This document shows, piece by piece, positions 54,365-63,122 of a stretch of DNA of 64,000 nt. Source of the DNA: Azospirillum thiophilum (GTDB lineage: Bacteria; Pseudomonadota; Alphaproteobacteria; Azospirillales; Azospirillaceae). How positions within the stretch are numbered: position 1 is the stretch's first letter; each line of letters begins with the position of its first letter. Under the pieces are notes generated by a model. That model saw only the letters and a program-made list of their open reading frames with translations, searched no databases and was not told the DNA's origin. The position numbers and the translations under genes are program-made. The stretch covers positions 372,001 to 436,000 of the forward strand of contig NZ_CP012404.1 in assembly GCF_001305595.1 (NCBI RefSeq), given 5' to 3'.

Positions 54365-55168
54365 ATGCCATCGGGCAACCCGCCGGCCAAAACCGGTTCA
54401 ACCTTGGCTTCTCCACCGAAGGCCGCCCCGCTCCAGATCCGGCCGCCGGCCCGCCGCGACGTGCGGCGCGGGCCGACGGCGGCCGACGCCATCCACCGCG
54501 ACCTGCGGGCGGAGATCGTGTCGCTGAAGCGCAAGCCGGGCGACCCGATCGCCGAGAAGCAGATCGCCGAGGCCTATGGCGTCAGCCGCACGCCCGTCCG
54601 CGAGGCGGTGCTGCGGCTTGCCGACGAGGGGCTGATCGAGATCTTCCCGCAATCCGGCACCTTCGTGTCGCGCATCCCGCTGGGTGCCCTGCCGGAGGCC
54701 GGCGTCATCCGCAAGGTGCTGGAGCGGGCGACCGTGCGCTTCGCCGCCGAACGCGCCACCCGCAGCCAGATCGCGGCGCTGCGCGCCGGGCTGGAGCACC
54801 AGCGCGAGGTCGACGCGGTCGGCGATGCCGACGGCTTCCACCAGGCCGACGAGGCCTTCCATGCCCAGATCACCGAGATGGCCGGCTATCCGGGCTTCTG
54901 GACGATCATCCAGCAGGCCAAGGTCCAGCTCGACCGTTGCCGCCGCCTGACCCTGCCGGTGCCCGGCCGCATGCGCACGGTGATCGCCGAGCATGAGGCG
55001 ATCGTCGAGGCCATCGCCGGCCACGACCCCGACGCGGCGGAACGCAGCCTGGTCCGCCACCTCGACAATCTGCAGATCACCGTGGACGACGTGCGCAACG
55101 CCGCTCCGCTCTATTTCTCCGGCAGCCTGATCGATGATCCGGCCGCCCTTGCAGGGGGACCGCGCTGA
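54365..55168 (+). CDS. GntR-family regulator, FCD subfamily
   Basis: 267 aa. After an unusual 35-residue Pro/Ala-rich lead comes the winged helix (IHRDLRAEIVSLKRKPGDPI, AYGVSRTPVREAVLRLADEGL). The FCD ligand domain at about 115-240 has metal-type His/Asp residues in HQADEAFHAQI and IAEHEAIVEAI. A GAGGAGG site precedes the ATG. Its stop overlaps the next start (TGATG). With the dehydrogenase and the nearby TRAP transporter it probably controls uptake and use of one sugar acid. Confidence 0.9.
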   Translation: MPSGNPPAKTGSTLASPPKAAPLQIRPPARRDVRRGPTAADAIHRDLRAEIVSLKRKPGDPIAEKQIAEAYGVSRTPVREAVLRLADEGLIEIFPQSGTFVSRIPLGALPEAGVIRKVLERATVRFAAERATRSQIAALRAGLEHQREVDAVGDADGFHQADEAFHAQITEMAGYPGFWTIIQQAKVQLDRCRRLTLPVPGRMRTVIAEHEAIVEAIAGHDPDAAERSLVRHLDNLQITVDDVRNAAPLYFSGSLIDDPAALAGGPR

Positions 55169-56223
55169 TGACCGCGACCACAGGACATCCGCCCGGGCGC
55201 CGCCGCGTCGGCGTCATCGGGCTGGGCATGGCGTCGGCCCCGCATGCGCAGAGCCTGATCGACCTCCGGGACCGGGTGGAGGTGGCGGGTGGCTTCAGCC
55301 CTTCGGCGGAGCGCCGGGCCGGCTTCGCCGCCCGCTTCGGCCTGCCGGTGGTCGACAGCCTGGACGCGCTGCTGGACGATCCGGGCCTGTCGGCCATCCT
55401 GCTGCTGACCCCGCCCGACACCCATGCCGACCTGGTGACGCGCTGCGCCGCCGCCGGCAAGCATGTGCTGCTGGAAAAGCCGCTGGACGCCACGCCGGCC
55501 GGCGCGCGGGCGGTGGTCGCGGCGATGGAGGGGGCCGGGCTGACGCTGGGCGTCATGCTGCAGCACCGCTTCCGCGCCTCGGTCGAGCGGTTGGCCGGGC
55601 TGATGCGCGACGGCACGCTGGGCCGGCCGCTGTCGGCCGCGGTGGCGGTGCGCTGGTGGCGCGACGCCGCCTATTACGACCAGCCCGGCCGCGGCATGAA
55701 GGCGCGCGACGGTGGCGGCGTGCTGCTGACCCAGGCGATCCACACGCTGGACGTCTTCGTCGGCCTGCTCGGCCTGCCCGACCGGGTCGCCGGCTTCGCC
55801 GCCACCAGCGCGCTGCGGCGGATCGATACGGAGGACACGGTCGCCGCGGCGCTGCGCTACGGCGACGGCATGCTGGCGACCATCGACGCCACGACCGCGG
55901 CCTATCCCGGCTATCCGGAGCGGATCGAGATCGCCGGCACCGGCGGCTCGGCGGTGCTGACCGGCGACCGGCTGGAGGTGCAACTGGTCGGCGGCGACCG
56001 CATCGAGGTGGGCCAGGACGGTGCCACGCTGGGTGGCGGCGCCGATCCGATGGCCTTCTCCCACCAGCATCACCGCGCCGTGCTGTCCGACTTCCTCGAT
56101 GCGCTGGACGAGGGACGCCCGCCGCGGGTCGACGGGCGGGAGGCGCTGAAGGTCCACCGGCTGATCGAGGCGATCCTGCGCGCGTCGGACGGTGGCACCA
56201 GCGTGGAGGTCGGCACCGACTGA
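55168..56223 (+). CDS. Gfo/Idh/MocA-family NAD(P) dehydrogenase
   Basis: 351 aa. The Rossmann start is RRVGVIGLGMASAPHAQ; the family's EKP motif is in VLLEKPLDATPAGAR, and the catalytic-region His pair lies in the AIHTLDVF segment. Members oxidise or reduce sugars, inositols or sugar acids. It overlaps the GntR gene by one base and is therefore co-expressed. Substrate not readable. Confidence 0.9.
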   Translation: MTATTGHPPGRRRVGVIGLGMASAPHAQSLIDLRDRVEVAGGFSPSAERRAGFAARFGLPVVDSLDALLDDPGLSAILLLTPPDTHADLVTRCAAAGKHVLLEKPLDATPAGARAVVAAMEGAGLTLGVMLQHRFRASVERLAGLMRDGTLGRPLSAAVAVRWWRDAAYYDQPGRGMKARDGGGVLLTQAIHTLDVFVGLLGLPDRVAGFAATSALRRIDTEDTVAAALRYGDGMLATIDATTAAYPGYPERIEIAGTGGSAVLTGDRLEVQLVGGDRIEVGQDGATLGGGADPMAFSHQHHRAVLSDFLDALDEGRPPRVDGREALKVHRLIEAILRASDGGTSVEVGTD

Positions 56224-56541
56224 CGGTCTTCTGCCGCCGCGCCCGCCTGCCGCCTGCGGCAGTGCGGCGCAGCGCGCGATCTTGCGGTTTCCACCACATT
56301 GGCGTAAAGCGCCAGCACCAGGCCGGGCCCCTCTGGCAACCGTAACCGGTTGCGATGTCGGACTGGGATCGACAAGGAGCGGCCCGCCCCGTGCCCCCCG
56401 CCCAGCCCCCCGCCAGCGCCGACAGGCCCAGCGCCTCCGGTGCCATGGGGGCCGGCGCCTCCGGCGCCGCCGGTTGCGGTCGGCACAGACCCGCGCGGCC
56501 TCTCCTCCCACATTCATCGTGATGCGAGGACACCCGCTCAA
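56224..56541. other. 318-bp intergenic region before the TerC-like gene
   Basis: It contains a perfect 7-bp-arm hairpin GCAACCG/CGGTTGC at about 56336-56353 and a Pro/Ala-rich stretch that is open but not gene-like. I looked for a yybP-ykoY manganese riboswitch, frequent before terC genes, and do not see its conserved loops. Confidence 0.5.
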
Positions 56542-57180
56542 ATGACCGAGCTTTTCACCACCGAGGCGCTGTTCGCGCTTCTCCAGGTCATCATGATCGA
56601 CCTGGTGCTGGCCGGCGACAATGCGATCGTCATCGGCCTCGCCGCCGCCGGTCTGCCGCGGGAACAGCGCGGCAAGGCCATCCTGATCGGCATCCTGGCC
56701 GCCACGGTCCTGCGCATCGCCTTCGCCGCCGTGACGACCCAGCTGCTCCAGATCATCGGGCTTCTGCTGGCCGGCGGCGTGCTGCTGCTGTGGGTGTGCT
56801 GGAAGATGTGGCGCGAGTTGCGCATGGCCCACGAGGAAGATGAGGCGGTCGAGGCGCTGGAGGATGACGGCGGAGCCGATTCCGGACCGCGCAAGACGCT
56901 GAGGCAGGCGGTGGGGCAGATCGTGATCGCCGACCTGTCGATGTCGCTCGACAACGTGCTGGCCGTGGCCGGCGCCGCGCGCGAGCATCTGGGGGTGCTG
57001 GTCATCGGCCTGACCCTGTCCATCGCCCTGATGGGCCTCGCCGCCAGCGTCATCGCCCGCGTGCTGCAGAAGCATCGCTGGCTGGCCTATGTCGGCCTGG
57101 TCATCATCCTCTACGTCTCGCTCGACATGATCTACCGCGGCACGCTGGAAGTGTGGCCGCTGGTGAACGGACACGCCTGA
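56542..57180 (+). CDS. TerC-family integral membrane protein (YjbE-like)
   Basis: 212 aa with about seven helices. The family acidic motifs are DLVLAGDNAIVIGLAA in helix 1-2 and DLSMSLDNVLAVAGAA in the second half; an acidic loop (EEDEAVEALEDD) separates the two halves. Related proteins export manganese or deliver it to secreted enzymes. The ATG at 56542 places the first helix normally. Single gene, between the gntR operon and the TRAP operon. Confidence 0.88.
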   Translation: MTELFTTEALFALLQVIMIDLVLAGDNAIVIGLAAAGLPREQRGKAILIGILAATVLRIAFAAVTTQLLQIIGLLLAGGVLLLWVCWKMWRELRMAHEEDEAVEALEDDGGADSGPRKTLRQAVGQIVIADLSMSLDNVLAVAGAAREHLGVLVIGLTLSIALMGLAASVIARVLQKHRWLAYVGLVIILYVSLDMIYRGTLEVWPLVNGHA

Positions 57181-57664
57181 CCTCCGTCGCGAGGGGGAGC
57201 GGCAGGGCTGGGGCGGAATGCCGCAGCAGCCCGCCCGGCCCCTCGCAACCGGCTGAAACGCTTGCTGCAAGCCCGATTTCCCGTCCGCAAAAGTCCGGTA
57301 GACTCTACACAGTTGTTGCCACCTTGAACTTTCAGGGTTGCGCGCGGATTGATATACTAATATCCTAAGAACCGTGAAAGCGACGATGCGGCGGCAGGGG
57401 ACGGCGCCGTCGGTCAGCGGGGGCTGAATGAGTGCAGGGGCCAATCCGGTGCCGGGCACGCGCCAATCCGGGCCGCGCGATGCGCGGCCGGGCCCTTGGG
57501 CGGATCGCCTGCTGTCCGGACCCGTCACCGGCGGTCCATCACCCGGTCTTGCATCGCCCGTCCCCAGGCGGGCGGCGCTTCGTCACCCGGACAATCCGGA
57601 AAACACCAGAACAAGAGAGGCGGGCCGGCACCAGACACCGGCCCAGCGCTCAGGAGGAGAACCC
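57181..57664. other. 484-bp leader region of the TRAP operon
   Basis: No gene seen; the open stretch before the dctP ATG is Pro/Arg-rich. The region about 57290-57375 is AT-richer and includes the motif at 57354-57363. The operon promoter should be near there, which leaves a long leader of about 290 bp. Confidence 0.5.
57354..57363 (-). promoter_or_regulatory. Candidate GntR operator upstream of the TRAP operon
   Basis: ATACTAATAT here is the exact reverse complement of ATATTAGTAT at 54321-54330 before gntR. It stands in an AT-rich island of an otherwise GC-rich leader. Confidence 0.45.
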
Positions 57665-58669
57665 ATGAAATTTGCTCTGACCTCGGTTCGTAGCGCTCTG
57701 TTGGCCGCCTGTGCGGTCTGCAGCATGCTGGCGGCCCCCATGCTGGCGACCCCGGCGGCGGCGCGCGACTTCCGGTCCGCCGACATCCACCCGACCGACT
57801 ACCCGACCGTCGAGGCGGTGCGCTACGTCAACAAGCTGCTGGCGGAACGCTCCAACGGCCGCCTCGGCATCAAGGTGTTCCCGAACGGCGCGCTCGGCAC
57901 CGAGAAGGACACCATCGAGCAGCTGAAGATCGGCGCGCTCGAGATGATGCGCATCAACGTGGCGCCGCTGAACAACGTGGTGCCCGAGACGATGGTTACC
58001 GCGCTGCCCTTCATCTTCCGCGACACCGGCCACATGCGCCGCGTGCTGGACGGCGCCATCGGCGACGAGATCCTGGGCGCGATGGAAGCCCAGGGCATGA
58101 TCGGCCTCGCCTTCTACGACAGCGGCTCGCGCAGCATGTATTCGGCCGCCAAGCCCTACAAGACGCTGGCCGACCTGAAGGGCGCCAAGATCCGCGTCCA
58201 GCAGTCCGACCTGTTCGTCGCCATGATCCAGGCGCTGGGCGCCAACGCCACGCCGATGCCCTTCGGCGAGGTCTACACCGCGCTGAAGACCGGCATCGTC
58301 GACGCCGCCGAGAACAACTATCCGTCCTACGAGTCCTCGCGCCACTTCGAGGCGGCCAAGTACTTCACGCTGACCGAACATGCGATGGCGCCGGAAGTGC
58401 TGGTCTTCTCGAAGGTAGCCTGGGACCGCCTGTCGAAGGACGACCAGGCGATGGTCCGCCAGGCCGCCAAGGACTCGGTGCCCTACATGCGCAAGCTGTG
58501 GGACGAGCGCGAGATGAAGTCCAAGGACATCGTCACCAAGGCCGGCGCCCAGATCGTCGAAGTGTCGAACAAGCAGGAATTCATCGATGCGATGAAGCCG
58601 GTCTACGCCAAGTTCGCCGACACGCCGAAGCTCCAGGGCCTCGTGCAGCGCGTCCAGGAAACCAAGTAA
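57665..58669 (+). CDS. dctP: TRAP transporter periplasmic substrate-binding protein DctP-type
   Basis: 334 aa. Sec signal peptide of about 33 residues ending PAAARD. The mature protein has DctP motifs: GRLGIKVFPNGALGTEKD, LPFIFRDTGHM, KIRVQQSDLFVAM (with the ligand-binding Arg) and GIVDAAENNYPSYES. It captures an organic or sugar acid in the periplasm and delivers it to DctQM. AGGAGGAG precedes the ATG. First gene of dctPQM. Confidence 0.94.
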   Translation: MKFALTSVRSALLAACAVCSMLAAPMLATPAAARDFRSADIHPTDYPTVEAVRYVNKLLAERSNGRLGIKVFPNGALGTEKDTIEQLKIGALEMMRINVAPLNNVVPETMVTALPFIFRDTGHMRRVLDGAIGDEILGAMEAQGMIGLAFYDSGSRSMYSAAKPYKTLADLKGAKIRVQQSDLFVAMIQALGANATPMPFGEVYTALKTGIVDAAENNYPSYESSRHFEAAKYFTLTEHAMAPEVLVFSKVAWDRLSKDDQAMVRQAAKDSVPYMRKLWDEREMKSKDIVTKAGAQIVEVSNKQEFIDAMKPVYAKFADTPKLQGLVQRVQETK

Positions 58670-58733
58670 GCAAGGGGTGACGCGCGGGCCGTCCCCGGTG
58701 GGACGGTCCGCGCCTCGCAAGGGGAGCCGCAGC

Positions 58734-59273
58734 ATGGATATCGAGCTGCAAGCAATGGACGCCAGCCCACCGCATGCAAGCGGCTGGCTGACCCGGATGA
58801 ATGCGACGCTGGCCAGGACCGGCATGTATGTCGCCATCGTCGGATTGATGACGATCGTCTGTGTCGTGTTCTTCCAGGTGTTCGGCCGCTATGTGCTGAA
58901 CGATTCGCCCACCTGGGCGGAAAGCCTGGCCATCCTGCTGGTGTTGTACGTCACGCTGATCGGCGCCGCCGTCGGTGTCCGCGACGCCGGCCATATCGGG
59001 CTCGAATCCCTGCTGGTGATGCTGTCCGACAATGCGCGCCGCAAGATGGACATCGTGATCTATGCGCTGGTCGGGATCTTCGGCGGCTGCATGGCCTACA
59101 ATGGCTGGCTGCTCGGCAGTTCGGTCGCGTCCTACCTGATCCCCAACCTGCACATCTCCGAGGCATTCCGTTACCTGCCGCTGGTGCTGTCTGGTGTGCT
59201 GATCGTCCTGTTCTCCATCGAGCATATCGTCGCCATCCTGCGCGGCGAGGAGGTCAAGCCGTCATGGAACTGA
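58734..59273 (+). CDS. dctQ: TRAP transporter small membrane subunit DctQ-type
   Basis: 179 aa with four membrane helices (about 30-50, 65-83, 105-125, 145-168) and the DctQ signature FGRYVLNDSPTWAESLAI. The start at 58734 has an AAGGGGAG site. Its 3' end overlaps dctM by ten bases. Confidence 0.93.
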   Translation: MDIELQAMDASPPHASGWLTRMNATLARTGMYVAIVGLMTIVCVVFFQVFGRYVLNDSPTWAESLAILLVLYVTLIGAAVGVRDAGHIGLESLLVMLSDNARRKMDIVIYALVGIFGGCMAYNGWLLGSSVASYLIPNLHISEAFRYLPLVLSGVLIVLFSIEHIVAILRGEEVKPSWN

Positions 59274-60547
59274 CCATTCTCTCTGTCACGTTCTTCGGCT
59301 TCCTCATCATGGGGATCCCGGTCGCCTTCGCCATCGGCCTGTCGGCGCTGTGCACCATCCTGTACGAGGGCCTGCCGGTCGCGGTGGTCTTCCAGCAGAT
59401 GATGTCGGGCATGAACGTCTTCTCGTTCCTGGCGATCCCGTTCTTCGTCTTCTCGGGCGAGCTGATGCTGCATGGCGGCGTCGCCGACAAGATCGTCGCC
59501 GCAGCCAAGAGCATGGTCGGCCACATCCGCGGCGGGCTGGGCATGTCCAACGTGGTGGCCTGCACCCTGTTCGGCGGCGTCGCCGGATCGCCGGTCGCCG
59601 ACGTGTCGGCCATGGGCGCCGTGATGATCCCGATGATGAAGCGGGAAGGCTATCACGCCGACTATGCGGTCAACGTCACCACCCACGCCGCGCTCGTCGG
59701 CGCGCTGATGCCGACCAGCCACAACATGATCATCTATGCGCTGGCCGCGGGCGGCAAGGCGTCGATCGGTTCGCTGATCGCCGCCGGTCTGGCTCCGGCG
59801 CTGCTGCTGATGGTCTGCAATCTGGCGGCGGCCTATTTCGTCGCCGTGAAGCGCGGCTATCCCAAGGGGACCTTCCCCGGCTGGAGCATCCTGGGGCACA
59901 CCTTCGCCGCCGCGGCGCCGGGCCTGCTGATCGTCGTCATCATCCTGGCCGGCATCACCACCGGCGTGTTCACCGCCACCGAATCCGCCTCCATCGCGGT
60001 GATCTACGCGCTGCTGCTGACCATCTTCGTCTACCGGACCATGACGCTCGACCGCTTCCTGGCGGCGGCGGGCAAGACGGTGAAGACCACCGGCGTCGTG
60101 CTGCTGCTGATCGGCGTGTCGACGATGTTCCAGTACCTCATGGGTCTCTACGAGGTGGCGGACATGACCGGCGAGATGCTGGCCGGCGTGTCGACCAACC
60201 CGCTGGTCATCTTCCTGCTGATCAACATCATCCTGTTCCTGCTGGGCACCTTCATGGACATGGCCAGCACCATCCTGATCTGCACGCCGATCTTCCTGCC
60301 CATCGCCATGACCTACGGCATGGACCCGGTGCAGTTCGGCATCGTCATGCTGATCAACTGCGCGCTGGGCCTGAACACCCCGCCGGTCGGCACCACCCAG
60401 TTCATCGGCTGTGCCATCGGCGGCGTGTCGGTGGGCGAGGTGATGCGCTCCATCGCGCCGTTCTACGGGGCCCTGTTCGTGGCGCTGCTGCTGGTCACCT
60501 ATGTCCCGGGCTTCTCGCTGTGGCTGCCGCGCCTGCTGATGAACTGA
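59264..60547 (+). CDS. dctM: TRAP transporter large membrane subunit DctM-type
   Basis: 427 aa, about twelve helices, with the DctM hallmarks FGFLIMGIPVAFAIGLSAL, LFGGVAGSPVADVSAMG, PTSHNMIIYALAAGG and ALGLNTPPVGTTQFIGCA. It forms the sodium-driven translocation path with DctQ. Typical length. A strong terminator follows 45 bp after the stop, closing the operon. Confidence 0.95.
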   Translation: MELTILSVTFFGFLIMGIPVAFAIGLSALCTILYEGLPVAVVFQQMMSGMNVFSFLAIPFFVFSGELMLHGGVADKIVAAAKSMVGHIRGGLGMSNVVACTLFGGVAGSPVADVSAMGAVMIPMMKREGYHADYAVNVTTHAALVGALMPTSHNMIIYALAAGGKASIGSLIAAGLAPALLLMVCNLAAAYFVAVKRGYPKGTFPGWSILGHTFAAAAPGLLIVVIILAGITTGVFTATESASIAVIYALLLTIFVYRTMTLDRFLAAAGKTVKTTGVVLLLIGVSTMFQYLMGLYEVADMTGEMLAGVSTNPLVIFLLINIILFLLGTFMDMASTILICTPIFLPIAMTYGMDPVQFGIVMLINCALGLNTPPVGTTQFIGCAIGGVSVGEVMRSIAPFYGALFVALLLVTYVPGFSLWLPRLLMN

Positions 60548-60591
60548 GCATCGCCGGGAGCCCGCTCCCCTCGACGACATCTCTCCTGGAC

Positions 60592-60628
60592 TGGGCCATC
60601 GGGACATCCCCGATGGCCCATTTTCTTT
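60592..60628 (+). terminator. Rho-independent terminator of the TRAP operon
   Basis: Perfect 12-bp arms TGGGCCATCGGG / CCCGATGGCCCA around a 5-base loop, followed by TTTTCTTT. Confidence 0.9.
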
Positions 60629-60927
60629 GCGGGGGACCGCGGATCGGACGGGCCGAGCGGCCGCCACCAAATAGGAGGTAGAGGGCGCGGTGCCGTGCTT
60701 TCGATGAAAAAGAGTAGCAAGCCAGTTCAAGAAAACGGGGTAGCCGGAGGGAGAGGCGATCGGTTTTATCCATACTCATTTCGCTCCCGTGGAGAAAACA
60801 GGTCGCCCGTCCGGGAGCTGTTCTTCCCAAGGAGTGATGATCTTATTGGACATTGCCGGATCGCCATGACCCCGTACATGACGGTGTGCGCAAACGATTT
60901 CCAACAACTCCCCAGAAAGGGGTTTTC
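60629..60927. other. 299-bp promoter region of the RTX protein gene
   Basis: Markedly AT-richer than the rest of the window, with several A- and T-runs between about 60700 and 60860; no gene. It probably holds the regulatory sites of the RTX gene. AAAGGGG stands six bases before its ATG. Confidence 0.5.
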
Positions 60928-63072
60928 ATGTACGGGATCATTCTTGCCGACGCCGCACTGGCCGATCTCGACACGCTGATCGGTCAGCACGCGCCGGATG
61001 TGACGGTGATCCGGGTCGCCGACGACGAGGACGCCATCGGGCTGCTTTCCGACGCCCTGGAGACCGGACCGGCGGCGGTCCACCTGATCGCCCACGGGGC
61101 ACCGGGGGTGGTTCGGTTGGGAGCGACGCCGCTCGACACCGATGCCCTGCTCGACCGCCGTTGGCCGAACGCGGGCGGCAGCGAAATTCTGATCCATGCC
61201 TGCGACGTCGGCGCCGGGGCCGAGGGCCGCCGCTTCGTCGAGCGTCTGGCAGCCGTCACCGGTGCCCGCGTCGCCGCCGCGAGCCACCCGGTCGGCCATC
61301 CGGACCGGGGCGGCTCGTGGGACCTCGACATCGTGACCGGGCCGATCGCCGCGGTGAGCGCCTTCGCCGGGGCCGGCGCCTGGCCGCACCGGCTGGCCTA
61401 CAGCGGCAAGGCGACCGCCGGCAACGACACGCTGATCGGCGACAATGGCGGCAACACCATCGACGGGCTGGCTGGCAACGACAGCATCGTCGGCGGCACC
61501 GGCAACGACAGCCTGATCGGCGGTGCAGGTAACGACACGCTGGTCGGTGGCGGCAACGGCGGCCAGTCGGCCGGCGATACGATGAATGGCGGACTGGGCG
61601 GCGACCATTATGTCGGCGACAGCGGTTTCAACATCGTCACCTACGAGAACGCCACCATCGGTATCACGCTGGACCTGACGAATGGCGCCAACAACACCGG
61701 CGAGGCCGCCGGGGATACCTTCGTCAACATCCAGCGCTGGATCGGCTCGGAGCATGACGACAGCCTGACGGCGGGCGATGGTGCGGTGTGGTTCTGGGGC
61801 CATGGCGGCAACGACGTCGAGCATGGCAGCGCCTACAACGACACGCTGGAGGCCGGCGACGGCAACGACAGCGTGTTCGGCGGCAGCGGTGCCGACCTGA
61901 TCTATGGCCGTGCCGACAACGACCAGTTGCATGGCGAACTCGGCAACGACACGGTGGCCGGCGGCGGCGGCGCCGACCTGATCTACGGCGATGCCGGCAA
62001 CGATCTGCTGAAGGGCGACTGGGAGCGCGACACCATCCATGGCGGTGACGGCGACGACACCATCCTGGCCGGCATCGTCACCGCCGGCAGCTATACCCAG
62101 ACCCAGTCCGACCTGATCTATGGCGAGGCTGGCAACGACCGTTACATCGTCGTCAGCCAGTATGACGCGGGAACCGTCAGCTTCGACGGCGGCGCCGGGA
62201 CCGACACGCTGGAACTGCGGTCGGACACCCTGACCAGCTACAACGGCTACGATCTGGAATATTACACCGACGCCGCCTCGCCGAAGATCGACATCAGCGG
62301 CATGACGCTGACGGGCGTCGAGACGCTGGCCCTGACCGGCAGCCAGCGCCACAGCGTGACGATGACCGCCGCCCAGGCCGACGGCTTCGCCGGCATCACC
62401 GGGGCGGCCACCGGCGACGCCTTCGCCATCGCCGGGGCGGCGCTGTCGGGCACGGTGGGCAGCGGCACCGGCAGCACGCTGCTGGCAGGCCAAGTCCAGG
62501 CGGAGACGGTGAACGGCGTCACCCTGGTTCATGTCGGACTCGATGGGAGCGCGGGTGCCGACACCACCCTGCGCATCGCCGGCAGCTTCGCCGCGTCCGA
62601 CATCCATCTGTCGGGCAACACCATCTCGCTGGGCCAGGCCGGCTCCGGCGGTTCGACCGGCGGCGATACGGGCGGCGGCACGGGAGGTGGCACGGGAGGT
62701 GATTCTGGTGGCCAGACATTGATCGGCACCGACATGCGCGACTATCTGGCCGGCGGCAGCGGCAACGACACCATCGTCGGCAATGCCGGCAACGACTACA
62801 TGATCGGCGGCGCCGGGCAGGATATTTTCGTCCAGCATGCCGATGACGGCTGGGACTGCATCGGCGACTTCCAGGCCGGCACCGGTGGCGACGTGATCGA
62901 CATCCGCAGCATCGCCGGGTTCGCCAGCCTGAACGACGTGCTGACCCATTCCACCCAGGACGGCGCCGACCTGTCCATCGACCTCGGCGCCATCAATTCC
63001 ATCAAGCTGATGGGCATCGACCGCAACACCCTGACGGCGGACAATTTCCTGTTCGTCAGTCCGGTGGGGTGA
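60928..63072 (+). CDS. Secreted RTX calcium-binding protein with N-terminal DUF4347 domain
   Basis: 714 aa, no Sec signal. Residues about 1-155 form a DUF4347 domain: VHLIAHGAPG (His56), ILIHACDVGAG (Cys92) and a GGSWDLDIVTGPIAAV ending. From about 160 to 385 come many GGxGxDxL-type nonapeptides (GNDTLIGDNGGNTIDGL and others) that bind calcium as beta-rolls. A middle domain follows (about 420-560), then a Gly/Thr/Ser linker and a last RTX block (GGSGNDTIVGNAGND) with a C-terminal region typical of type I secretion substrates (DVIDIRSIAGFASLNDVL). It is exported by a type I system not encoded here. Function may be adhesion, matrix or surface layer. Confidence 0.88.
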   Translation: MYGIILADAALADLDTLIGQHAPDVTVIRVADDEDAIGLLSDALETGPAAVHLIAHGAPGVVRLGATPLDTDALLDRRWPNAGGSEILIHACDVGAGAEGRRFVERLAAVTGARVAAASHPVGHPDRGGSWDLDIVTGPIAAVSAFAGAGAWPHRLAYSGKATAGNDTLIGDNGGNTIDGLAGNDSIVGGTGNDSLIGGAGNDTLVGGGNGGQSAGDTMNGGLGGDHYVGDSGFNIVTYENATIGITLDLTNGANNTGEAAGDTFVNIQRWIGSEHDDSLTAGDGAVWFWGHGGNDVEHGSAYNDTLEAGDGNDSVFGGSGADLIYGRADNDQLHGELGNDTVAGGGGADLIYGDAGNDLLKGDWERDTIHGGDGDDTILAGIVTAGSYTQTQSDLIYGEAGNDRYIVVSQYDAGTVSFDGGAGTDTLELRSDTLTSYNGYDLEYYTDAASPKIDISGMTLTGVETLALTGSQRHSVTMTAAQADGFAGITGAATGDAFAIAGAALSGTVGSGTGSTLLAGQVQAETVNGVTLVHVGLDGSAGADTTLRIAGSFAASDIHLSGNTISLGQAGSGGSTGGDTGGGTGGGTGGDSGGQTLIGTDMRDYLAGGSGNDTIVGNAGNDYMIGGAGQDIFVQHADDGWDCIGDFQAGTGGDVIDIRSIAGFASLNDVLTHSTQDGADLSIDLGAINSIKLMGIDRNTLTADNFLFVSPVG

Positions 63073-63085
63073 TCGGTGGTGACCA

Positions 63086-63112
63086 CTCCCTCTCCCGTCA
63101 CGGGAGAGGGAG
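63086..63112. terminator. Bidirectional hairpin between converging genes
   Basis: Perfect 13-bp arms CTCCCTCTCCCGT / ACGGGAGAGGGAG around one base, between the RTX stop and the dihydropyrimidinase stop. CTTTG follows on the plus strand. Confidence 0.65.
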
Positions 63113-63122
63113 CTTTGTCCTC

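Noticed and set aside
56224..56541. Manganese (yybP-ykoY) riboswitch before the TerC-like gene
   Set aside because: The conserved loop sequences and paired helices of that riboswitch are not visible; only a short unrelated hairpin is present.
61400..62090. Periodic DNA suggestive of a tandem repeat or CRISPR array
   Set aside because: The periodicity is 27 bp and in frame: it encodes RTX nonapeptides with codon-level variation. There are no identical repeats with spacers.
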